From the NCBI RefSeq assembly GCF_020532645.1, contig NZ_JAJAUZ010000041.1, positions 1 through 64,000 on the forward strand: a DNA stretch of 64,000 nt, written 5' to 3'. The position numbers were made by a program, and so were the translations under genes. This DNA comes from Streptomyces bambusae. Its GTDB lineage: Bacteria; Actinomycetota; Actinomycetes; Streptomycetales; Streptomycetaceae. Below are positions 43,480 through 50,763 of this stretch, piece by piece (position 1 is the first letter of the stretch; each line of letters starts with the position of its first letter). Below the pieces are notes generated by a model that saw nothing but the letters and a program-made list of their open reading frames with translations, was not told the DNA's origin and ran no database searches.

Positions 43480-44682
43480 TCAACTCGCCGGCGGCGGCGT
43501 GATGCGGTATTCGACCTTGCTCCGGACGGTCTCCACGCGTTCGCGCAACCGGCTCACGGAATCGGCGACGACCGCGAAGCGGAGGAAGAAGTTCTCCTGC
43601 TCCAAGTCCGTGATCCGGTAGCCGTTGGTGATCAGTGCGCCGACCACGCCGGGCAGCTCGCGCAGATCGGCCTCCGTGGTGTCCACCTGGACGGTGCCGA
43701 GCTCGCTGCCTTCCATGTCGATCCAGCCGATGACCGGCCGGTCCCGAAGAGGAATCGGACCATCCAGCGTGAATTCCCCGAGTGCCATGGAGACCAGTGC
43801 CTCGATCGGGTCGATCCCGCTGATCTCGCGGACCGCTGCGGGGATCATGCCGCCGCCGGGGCGTGGATTGATCTCGATGAGCTCCGTGCGGCCGTCCTCG
43901 GCGGCCCGGCCCTCCAGGTGCAGCCAGACAGGGCCGAGACGGAGGTCGGTGCAGAGCGCGGTGATCCTCTCGCACAGGACGCGCACGCCCTCGCGGACGT
44001 GGTCCTGCTGGGGCGGATGGAACTCGAGTCCCGCGTCATGGTGCCTGACGTCGTCGTGTTCGGGCTTCTCGACCGCCAGGACCGGATGGAACCGGCCGTC
44101 GACGACGGGGCCGTCCACGGAGAACTCGACTCCGGGCAGGTACTCCTCGATGATCAGCTCGGTGTCGGCCAGGCCGGCGTCGGCCAGGCGGTGCCGGTAG
44201 GCGAGGAGCTCCTGCGGACCGTCCACTCGGCTTACCAGCCGCGAGGCCCCGGAATCACGCGAGGGTTTGACGATGGCGGGGAAGAAGTCCGCGGTCGCCG
44301 GGTCGTCGGAGAAGCGAATGCCGGACAGCCCCAGGGCCTGCATGCGCTCTCGAACCAGCACCTTGTCGAGCAGCACGCGGCGACTCTCTTCGGCGCCCGG
44401 AATGCCGTAGTGCGCGGCCAGGCCCATATGCCAGGAGGCCAGTGATTCGAGCATGTTGACGACCGCCACGGGGACGATCCCACGCTGTTCGAGCCGGGTC
44501 GTGAGGACGGACAAATCCTCGCTCTCCCAGTCGACCAGGACATGGTCGTCGCATGTGTCGCGGTGACGGTTGTCGGGCAGTTCGGAGACCAGCACCGAAC
44601 GCAGCCCACGGGCTCGCAGCTGTTCGGCGACAAGAGCCACGCCGCCGAAATGCAGCTTGGAGAAGATGAGTACGGATTTCAC
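43480..44682 (-). CDS. ATP-grasp amide ligase
   Basis: A 400-residue ATP-grasp ligase. An N-terminal preATP domain (LIFSKLHFGGVALVAEQL), the ATP-lysine strand FFPAIVKPSRDSGASRLVS, the hinge LIIEEYLPGVEFSVDG and the metal-binding ELIEINPRPGGGMIPA identify it as a carboxylate-amine ligase of the CARNS/dipeptide-ligase type. A C-terminal ATP-grasp-associated domain (GWIDMEGSELGTVQVDTTEADL) follows. It starts at GTG after GGAGGG and heads the leftward operon. With its strand partners supplying an unusual amino acid, it probably joins that residue to another block by an amide bond. Substrates are unknown. Confidence 0.87.
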   Translation of the reverse strand: MKSVLIFSKLHFGGVALVAEQLRARGLRSVLVSELPDNRHRDTCDDHVLVDWESEDLSVLTTRLEQRGIVPVAVVNMLESLASWHMGLAAHYGIPGAEESRRVLLDKVLVRERMQALGLSGIRFSDDPATADFFPAIVKPSRDSGASRLVSRVDGPQELLAYRHRLADAGLADTELIIEEYLPGVEFSVDGPVVDGRFHPVLAVEKPEHDDVRHHDAGLEFHPPQQDHVREGVRVLCERITALCTDLRLGPVWLHLEGRAAEDGRTELIEINPRPGGGMIPAAVREISGIDPIEALVSMALGEFTLDGPIPLRDRPVIGWIDMEGSELGTVQVDTTEADLRELPGVVGALITNGYRITDLEQENFFLRFAVVADSVSRLRERVETVRSKVEYRITPPPAS

Positions 44683-45095
44683 GCCGTGACCCTCCAGGGT
44701 TGGTGTTCGGCAGTGATGGACGATCGATTGACGAAACAGGGCGAGCCCTGCCCTCGCGGACCGGAGCCGGGTGCAGATTCTGCGTGGTTCACACGCTCGC
44801 CGCCCTCCGGCGGGTAAGCCGGAGCAGAAGGGCGCGTCGCAACATTCCGGTGCGTCTTTCAGGGTGACACGGACGGGATTGCCGCCGAGTAATCGGGACG
44901 CGTAGTCATGCGGCCGGAATGTCATCCCGATGCGTCATCGGGAATGCTTTTGCCGCGGACGTGTCCGGGGCGGATGGGTTCGTAGGTTGCGTTTTCGATG
45001 CGGCGGACGGTTGCGCCGGTCGATCAGGCATGTGTGAGTGAAAGGGAGAGCCGCATGGCCGTGGCCTTGAGCGAATTCTTGATCGGGGTGGAGTC
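44683..45095. promoter_or_regulatory. Divergent promoter region of the ATP-grasp/desaturase operon and the lysY operon
   Basis: A 413-base region. It contains TCCCGAT-GCGTC-ATCGGGA (7-bp arms, near 44923-44941), a candidate operator central between the two transcripts, AT-richer blocks near 44700-44750 and 44985-45000 (GTTGCGTTTTCG) that could be promoters, and at its right end a short leader reading frame ending on the lysY start. Confidence 0.5.
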
Positions 45096-45099
45096 GTGA
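45055..45099 (+). CDS. 14-residue leader peptide overlapping the lysY start
   Basis: ATG GCC GTG begins a 14-codon frame encoding MAVALSEFLIGVES, preceded by a strong AAGGGAGAG ribosome site eight bases upstream. Its TGA stop overlaps the GTG of lysY (GTGA), so ribosomes ending here would re-initiate on lysY. It is probably a translational-coupling leader; no run of regulatory codons for attenuation is visible, apart from three Leu/Ile codons in the middle. Confidence 0.5.
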   Translation: MAVALSEFLIGVES

Positions 45100-46127
45100 T
45101 AAGGGTGGCGGTGGCCGGAGCGGCCGGCTATATCGGCGGAGAGCTGCTGCGACTGCTGATCGGTCACCCCGAGGTCGAGGTGGTCGGCGCGGTTTCCTCG
45201 CGTTTCCCCGGCAAGCGGGTCGACGGGGTGCATCCGAATCTGCGGGCCTCCACCGATCTGCTGTTCTGCTCCGCCGACGAGGTCGGCGAGTGCGACGCGG
45301 TCTTCCTGGCCCTGCCGCACCGGGCCGTGATGACCCAGATCGACCACTGGACCCAGCGGGCCGAACTCGTCATCGACCTGACCGGTGACTTCCGCCTCGA
45401 CGACCCGTCGGCCTTCGAGCGCTATTACGGCGAGGAGCACCAGGCCCCGCATCTGCTGGACGCCTTCGTGCCCGGCCTGCCCGAACTGCACCGCGAGCGG
45501 CTGCGCAGCGCGAACCTGATCAGCGTGCCCGGCTGCATGGCCACGTCCGGCGTGCTGGCCCTCCACCCGCTCGTCGAGCACGGTCTGATCGAGACGGGTG
45601 CGGGGGTCCAGATCGACGCCCGCACCGGCTCCAGCGGCTCCGGGTCCACCGCCGGCCCGGCGAATCTGCACGCCGAACGCAGCGGCGCGATGCGGGTGTT
45701 CGCTCCCACCAGCCACCGTCACGAGGCGGAGATCTCCCAGCACCTGGGAGTGCCGGCAAGGATGACCGCCACGGGCGTCGAAGCCGTCCGCGGGGTCCAG
45801 ACCATCTGCCACGCCACCCTGCGTCCCGGCGTCGACAAAGCCGCCGTCCGGCGGGCCTACCGCCGGCAGTACGCCGAGGAACCCTTCGTCCGCGTCGTCG
45901 CCCACCAGCGCGGCATCTTCCGCTATCCCGACCCGAAGATCCTCCTGGGATCCAACTTCTGCGACGTCGGGTACGCACTGGACGAGGACACCGGGCGCCT
46001 GACCGCCATCGGCGCCCTCGACAACCTCGTCAAGGGCGGTGCGGGCAACGCCGTCCAGTGCCTCAACATCCGCATGGGCCGGCCCGAAGCACTCGGCCTG
46101 ACCTTCCCCGGCCTCCACCCCCTTTAG
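45096..46127 (+). CDS. lysY: LysY/ArgC-like carrier-bound aminoacyl-phosphate reductase
   Basis: A 343-residue ArgC-family semialdehyde dehydrogenase. The NADPH-binding N-terminus is VAVAGAAGYIGGELLRLL, the catalytic Cys lies in SVPGCMATSGVLAL (about residue 148), and the ARTGSSGSG segment and FAPTSHRHEAEI (catalytic His) follow. With LysZ it reduces the side-chain phosphate of the amino acid held on LysW to a semialdehyde. The reduction step precedes the transketolase reaction in the diamino-dihydroxyheptanoate route. The GTG start is fixed by overlap with the leader peptide. It is the first gene of the lysY-lysZ-cysC-cysD-cysN operon. Confidence 0.9.
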   Translation: MIRVAVAGAAGYIGGELLRLLIGHPEVEVVGAVSSRFPGKRVDGVHPNLRASTDLLFCSADEVGECDAVFLALPHRAVMTQIDHWTQRAELVIDLTGDFRLDDPSAFERYYGEEHQAPHLLDAFVPGLPELHRERLRSANLISVPGCMATSGVLALHPLVEHGLIETGAGVQIDARTGSSGSGSTAGPANLHAERSGAMRVFAPTSHRHEAEISQHLGVPARMTATGVEAVRGVQTICHATLRPGVDKAAVRRAYRRQYAEEPFVRVVAHQRGIFRYPDPKILLGSNFCDVGYALDEDTGRLTAIGALDNLVKGGAGNAVQCLNIRMGRPEALGLTFPGLHPL

Positions 46128-46166
46128 TTGCACCCAGCCCTCCCGCCCCCGCCCACCGGAGAGATC

Positions 46167-47039
46167 GTGACCAGCACACCACTCACCGTCGTCAAGTGCG
46201 GCGGCAATCCGGCCGTCGACGCCGCGGGCATCTGTGCCGACATCGCCCGCCTCGTCCGCGAAGGGCACTCCGTCGTCCTGGTCCACGGAGGCTCCGGAGA
46301 GATCAGGCGGCTCGCCGGGGAACTCGGCGTGCCGCAGCGCACACTCGTCGCCCCGGACAACGTCACCACGCGCTACACCGACCCGGCCACGCTCGACGTG
46401 GTCGTCCTCGCGCTGACCGGCTCGGTCAAACCCAAGCTGGTCGCGGAGCTCGCCCGCCACGACGTGCCCGCGGTCGGACTCACCGGCATGGACGGCGGCA
46501 TGCTCCGCGCCCGCCGCAAGTCCGTCATCCGCACCGTCGTCGACGGCCGCACCGTGCTCATCCGCGACAACCACAGCGGCCGGCTCACCACCGTCCGGAC
46601 CGAACTGCTCGAGACGCTGCTGCGCATCGGTCACGTCCCGGTCGTCTCGCCGCCCGCCATCGACGAACACGACCACCCGGTCAACGTCGACGCCGACCGT
46701 GCCGCGGCGGCGCTCGCCGTCGCGCTCGGCGCCGACCGGCTCCTGCTGCTCACCGGGGCACCCGGCGTACTCGCCGACCCCGACGACCCCACCAGCGTGC
46801 AGGGCACCCATCACGTATCCCCGACCGGCCCGCCCGACCCGTCCGCCACCGGCGGCATGGCACTCAAGCTCATCGCCGCACGCGAGGCACTCGCCGGCGG
46901 TGTCGGCACCGTGCGCATCGCGGACGGACGTACCCCCGACCCCGTCAGCCGGGCACTCGCAGGAGCCGGCACCACGGTGCGCATCGCCCCTGCCGACGAG
47001 CCGGTCCACAGCTCCCGCGAAACGGAGATCCGCGCATGA
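46167..47039 (+). CDS. lysZ: LysZ/ArgB-like carrier-bound amino acid kinase
   Basis: A 290-residue amino-acid-kinase-family protein related to acetylglutamate kinase. The phosphate-binding start VVKCGGN (residues 7-13), VLVHGGSGEIRRLAGELG, LTGMDGGMLRA, VSPPAIDEHDHPVNVDADRAAAALA and the C-terminal TGGMALKLIAAREAL are all in place. It phosphorylates the side-chain carboxylate of the LysW-bound glutamate-type substrate for LysY. The GTG at 46167 follows GGAGAG; an upstream TTG frame is not supported. Its stop overlaps the cysC ATG. Confidence 0.9.
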   Translation: MTSTPLTVVKCGGNPAVDAAGICADIARLVREGHSVVLVHGGSGEIRRLAGELGVPQRTLVAPDNVTTRYTDPATLDVVVLALTGSVKPKLVAELARHDVPAVGLTGMDGGMLRARRKSVIRTVVDGRTVLIRDNHSGRLTTVRTELLETLLRIGHVPVVSPPAIDEHDHPVNVDADRAAAALAVALGADRLLLLTGAPGVLADPDDPTSVQGTHHVSPTGPPDPSATGGMALKLIAAREALAGGVGTVRIADGRTPDPVSRALAGAGTTVRIAPADEPVHSSRETEIRA

Positions 47040-47599
47040 CCGAACCGAATGGCAAACCAGCCGCGTGGCAGGGCGGCACGGTATGGCTGACCGGACTGCC
47101 GAGCGCAGGCAAGACCACCATCGCGGTGGGCCTCGCCGAGCGGCTGCAGGCCGAGGGACACCGCGTGCAGGTACTCGACGGCGACGAGGTCCGTGCGGCG
47201 CTCTCGGCGGAACTGGGCTTCTCGAAGGAGGACCGGGACACCAACGTGCGTCGGATCGGCTACGTGGCCGGCCTGCTCGCCGCACACGGCGTCACCGTGC
47301 TGGTGCCGGTGATCGCTCCGTACGCGATGTCACGGGACGCGGTGCGTGACCGGCACGCCGCACAGGGCGTCCCCTACCTCGAGGTGCATGTGGCGACTCC
47401 GGTGGAGATCTGCGCGGACCGGGACGTGAAGGGCCTGTACGCCATGCAGGCCGCGGGCGGACTCAGCGGTCTCACCGGCGCGGACGACCCCTACGAGGCG
47501 CCGGTCCGCCCCCGGCTGCGCCTCCACACGCAGGACCTGACCGTCGAGGAGTCGGTCCGGCAGGTGCACGCGCTGCTCACCGAGGAAGGTCTGTCATGA
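47036..47599 (+). CDS. cysC: Adenylylsulfate (APS) kinase
   Basis: A 187-residue APS kinase: a P-loop GLPSAGKTTIA at residues about 21-30, the DGDEVRAALSAELGFSKEDRDTNVRRIGYVA region that binds APS, and APYAMSRDAVRDRH. It phosphorylates APS to PAPS, the sulfuryl donor. It overlaps lysZ by the ATGA start and cysD by four bases. Its presence without sulfite-producing genes nearby argues for PAPS being the end product here, used by the sulfotransferase at 57.5 kb. Confidence 0.95.
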   Translation: MTEPNGKPAAWQGGTVWLTGLPSAGKTTIAVGLAERLQAEGHRVQVLDGDEVRAALSAELGFSKEDRDTNVRRIGYVAGLLAAHGVTVLVPVIAPYAMSRDAVRDRHAAQGVPYLEVHVATPVEICADRDVKGLYAMQAAGGLSGLTGADDPYEAPVRPRLRLHTQDLTVEESVRQVHALLTEEGLS

Positions 47600-48543
47600 G
47601 CGTCATGACCCCGGCCGCGCCCGCCGGCCCGCAGCACTCCCCGGCACCCTCCCCCATGACCCACCTCGAAGCCCTGGAAGCCGAGGCGGCACACGTCTTC
47701 CGTGAGGTGGCGGGAGAATTCGACCGGTCGACGCTGCTGTTCTCCGGCGGCAAGGACTCGATCGTCATGCTGCACGTGGCGCTCAAGGCGTTCGCTCCGG
47801 CGCCACTGCCGTTCTCGCTGCTGCACGTGGACACCGGCCACAACTTCCCCGAGGTGATCGCCTACCGCGACCGCATCGTCGAGAAGCACGGACTCCGCCT
47901 CGACGTGGCGTCCGTACAGTCGTACATCGACGACGGAAGGCTCCGCGAGCGGCCCGACGGCACCCGCAACCCGCTGCAGACCGTACCCCTGCTGGACGCA
48001 GTCCGTGAGGGCCGCTTCGGTGCGGTCTTCGGCGGCGGCAGGCGCGACGAGGAGAAGGCCCGCGCCAAGGAGCGGATCTTCAGCCTGCGGGACGAGTTCG
48101 GCGGCTGGGATCCGCGCCGGCAGCGGCCCGAGCTGTGGCAGCTGTACAACGGGCGCCACCAGCCGGGCGAGCACGTCCGGGTCTTCCCCCTGTCCAACTG
48201 GACCGAACTCGACGTCTGGCAGTACATCGAGCAGGAGGGCATCGAGCTGCCGGAGATCTACTTCGCGCACTGGCGCAAGGTGTTCCGGCGCGACGGCATG
48301 TGGCTGGCGCCCGGTGACTGGGGCGGCCCCCGGGACGACGAGTCCCTGTGCGAGCGCCAGGTCCGGTACCGGACGGTGGGTGACATGTCCTGCACCGGCG
48401 CAGTCGACTCGTCGGCCGGGGCGGTCGGCGCCGTGATCGCGGAGATCGCGGCGAGCCGGGTGACCGAGCGCGGTGCGAGCCGGGCCGACGACCGGCTGTC
48501 CGAGGCAGCCATGGAGGACCGCAAGCGAGAAGGGTACTTCTAG
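47596..48543 (+). CDS. cysD: Sulfate adenylyltransferase subunit 2
   Basis: A 315-residue CysD: the PP-loop LLFSGGKDSIVMLH (residues about 50-63), LHVDTGHNFPEVIAYRD and RREDEEKARAKERIFS-like (here GGRRDEEKARAKERIFS) are characteristic of the ATP-sulfurylase small subunit, which adenylates sulfate in complex with CysN. It starts at ATG overlapping the cysC stop, with GAGGAAGG before it. It supplies APS for CysC. Confidence 0.96.
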   Translation: MSVMTPAAPAGPQHSPAPSPMTHLEALEAEAAHVFREVAGEFDRSTLLFSGGKDSIVMLHVALKAFAPAPLPFSLLHVDTGHNFPEVIAYRDRIVEKHGLRLDVASVQSYIDDGRLRERPDGTRNPLQTVPLLDAVREGRFGAVFGGGRRDEEKARAKERIFSLRDEFGGWDPRRQRPELWQLYNGRHQPGEHVRVFPLSNWTELDVWQYIEQEGIELPEIYFAHWRKVFRRDGMWLAPGDWGGPRDDESLCERQVRYRTVGDMSCTGAVDSSAGAVGAVIAEIAASRVTERGASRADDRLSEAAMEDRKREGYF

Positions 48544-48545
48544 AC

Positions 48546-49847
48546 ATGTCAACAGGCGTCATGGAGAAGGCAGTTCAGGGCGGCGCGTCCGGCCGGTTCC
48601 CGGGTGGCCTGCTGCGGCTGGCCACCTGCGGGTCGGTCGACGACGGCAAGTCCACGTTGGTCGGACGGCTGCTGTACGACACCAAGTCCGTTCTCGCCGA
48701 CCAGGCGGCGGCCATCGAGGAGGTCTCACGCAGGCGGGGCCAGGACGGGCCCGACCTGGCGCTGCTCACCGACGGCCTGCGGGCGGAACGGGAGCAGGGC
48801 ATCACCATCGACGTGGCCTACCGCTACTTCGCGACGCCCAAGCGGCGGTTCATCCTCGCGGACACACCGGGCCACGTGCAGTTCACGCGCAACATGGTCA
48901 CCGGTGCGTCCACCGCGGACCTGGCGGTGATCCTCGTCGACGCGCGCCAGGGGGTGGTCGCCCAGACGATGAAGCACTGCGCGATCGCGGCCCTGCTCCG
49001 GGTCCCGCAGGTCGTGCTGGCGGTCAACAAAATGGACACCGTCGGCTACCGGGAGTCGGTCTTCGCCGAGATCGCGGAGGAGTTCGCCGAGCGGGCGGGC
49101 AAGCTGGGCATCGCCGACGTCACCGCCATCCCGATGTCGGCGCTGACGGGCGACAACGTCGTCGTACCGTCGGCACGCATGGACTGGTACGGCGGTGACA
49201 CGCTGCTGTCCCATCTGGAGAACGTGCCGCTCGGCGCAGAACCGGCCGACATGCCGGTGCGGCTTCCGGTGCAGTACGTGATCCGCAACCCCTCCGGCGA
49301 CCGGCAGTCGGTGGAACGCTGGCTGACCGGGCAGCTCGCCTCCGGCCTGCTCAGGGTCGGCGACCCCGTGGTCGTGCAGCCGTCCGGGACGGCCTCCACG
49401 GTCGCCGGCCTCAGCGTGCTCGGCCGCGAGACCGACACCGTGAGGGCACTCCAGCCGGTGGCCGTCCGGCTCGCCGACGACGTCGACATCTCCCGGGGCG
49501 ACATGCTGACCGCGGGCGCCGCTCCCCGGACGGTCCGTCACCTCAGCGCCAAGGTCTGCAACCTGCACGACCGTCCGCTGCGCACGCGCCAGCGGGTGCT
49601 GCTCAAGCACACCACCAGGACGGTCCCCGCGATGGTGGAGCAGATCGACTACCGCCTGGACGTCACCGACGCGCACCGGCTGCCCTGCGATGACGTCCTG
49701 GCCGTCAACGACATCGGCGGCGTGCGGATCCGCACCGCCGAGCCGCTCGCCGTCGACGACTACCTGGAGAACCGGCGGACCGGCTCGTTCCTGCTCATCG
49801 ACCCGCAGGACGGGGCGACGCTCGCCGCCGGGATGATCGGCGCGTGA
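48546..49847 (+). CDS. cysN: Sulfate adenylyltransferase subunit 1 (GTPase)
   Basis: A 433-residue CysN with a translation-factor-like GTPase: G1 CGSVDDGKSTLVG (about residues 22-34), EQGITIDVAYRYF, G3 DTPGHVQFTRNM, and G4 VNKMD. Its GTP hydrolysis drives sulfate adenylation with CysD. It lacks a fused CysC domain, consistent with a separate cysC. It is last in the operon, ending before a 15-bp-stem terminator shared with the leftward operon. Confidence 0.96.
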   Translation: MSTGVMEKAVQGGASGRFPGGLLRLATCGSVDDGKSTLVGRLLYDTKSVLADQAAAIEEVSRRRGQDGPDLALLTDGLRAEREQGITIDVAYRYFATPKRRFILADTPGHVQFTRNMVTGASTADLAVILVDARQGVVAQTMKHCAIAALLRVPQVVLAVNKMDTVGYRESVFAEIAEEFAERAGKLGIADVTAIPMSALTGDNVVVPSARMDWYGGDTLLSHLENVPLGAEPADMPVRLPVQYVIRNPSGDRQSVERWLTGQLASGLLRVGDPVVVQPSGTASTVAGLSVLGRETDTVRALQPVAVRLADDVDISRGDMLTAGAAPRTVRHLSAKVCNLHDRPLRTRQRVLLKHTTRTVPAMVEQIDYRLDVTDAHRLPCDDVLAVNDIGGVRIRTAEPLAVDDYLENRRTGSFLLIDPQDGATLAAGMIGA

Positions 49848-49950
49848 GGGCCGGCCCCGGTGGTCTTGACCGGGCGGCAGGGCCCAGGACGTCATCGGTG
49901 GTCACCGCGAGCGCTTCGCTGGCGGCGTGACCACGGCTTGGCGGCGCCCC

Positions 49951-49985
49951 GTGGTCCGCTCCACCCGACCGGTGGAGCGGACCAC
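49951..49985. terminator. 15-bp-stem bidirectional terminator between cysN and the PPTase gene
   Basis: GTGGTCCGCTCCACC (49951-49965) pairs exactly with 49971-49985 around a five-base loop. It separates the convergent rightward lysY-cysN and leftward sulfotransferase-PPTase operons. A weaker GTGGTCAC/GTGACCAC pair flanks it to the left. Confidence 0.75.
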
Positions 49986-50039
49986 GAGCGCGCGGCCCGG
50001 GCTCCTCCCGCCTGGCCGTCCGGCGCCGGTACCGCCTGA

Positions 50040-50753
50040 TCAGCTGCCGGTCGCCGTCACGTCCGGGCACGCCGGAAGGGCGCGGTGCATGCGGACCGCG
50101 CAGGGTTCCGGGGAATTCACCGCAACGGCAGCGGCGTATCCGGTGCCCAGCGGGACGTCGGTGAGCTGCCAGCCCGGCAGGCCGGCGCGTACGTCGTCCA
50201 CCGCGAGGCCGCGGCGAAGGCCGGTGCCCAGGCCCTTCAGATAGGCCTCCTTGCGAGCCCACAGGCGGGCGAAGGCTGCCGGCCGGTCTTCCGGGGCCGC
50301 AGCCTCGACTTCCGCGCTTTCCGACGGATGCAGCAAGTGCGCGAGCTGCGCCGCGGCCTCCGGGTCCGGCACGGGCTCCGCATCGACGCCGATCGGGACC
50401 GGCGCGACTCCGATCAGCACCAGATCCCGGCTGTGTGACAGCGAGAACTCCAGGGGTGCGGAGGGCAGGACGGGCCGCCCGTGGGGCTCCCGGCAGCAAG
50501 GGCAGGGGGCGCGGGCGAAGCGTAGTGCGCCGGGTGCCGCGCCGGTCAGAGCCGCCAGGACCACACGGAGCGCCACGTGGGCGAACCCGTAGAGCACACG
50601 GTCACCGTCGTGGGTGAGGGCCGCCATGCGACGGCGCTCCCCCTCGTCCAGGACCGACCGGTCGAGCCACGCGTCCGGGACACCGGCCGGCAGCTGCAGC
50701 GCCCAGACGTGCACGTCGTCCACAACGCGTGCTCCGGTGCCCGTCAGGTCCAC
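50040..50753 (-). CDS. 4'-phosphopantetheinyl transferase
   Basis: A 237-residue Sfp-type PPTase. The diagnostic motifs are IGVDAEPV (metal Asp, about residue 120) and FARLWARKEAYLKGLGTG (W-x-x-KEA, about 166). It activates carrier domains by adding phosphopantetheine from CoA. It starts at GTG with GAGGGAAC five bases ahead. It is the last gene of the leftward operon, ten bases after the glutamine-synthetase-like gene, and should serve the two ACPs and the NRPS T domain of this cluster (LysW does not need this modification). Confidence 0.92.
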   Translation of the reverse strand: MDLTGTGARVVDDVHVWALQLPAGVPDAWLDRSVLDEGERRRMAALTHDGDRVLYGFAHVALRVVLAALTGAAPGALRFARAPCPCCREPHGRPVLPSAPLEFSLSHSRDLVLIGVAPVPIGVDAEPVPDPEAAAQLAHLLHPSESAEVEAAAPEDRPAAFARLWARKEAYLKGLGTGLRRGLAVDDVRAGLPGWQLTDVPLGTGYAAAVAVNSPEPCAVRMHRALPACPDVTATGS

Positions 50754-50763
50754 AGCCGTTCCC

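Noticed and set aside
45096..47039. argC/argB of arginine biosynthesis
   Set aside because: There is no argJ, argD or argF beside them, while lysW, lysX and lysK homologues are in the same cluster, so LysY/LysZ roles on a carrier protein fit better.
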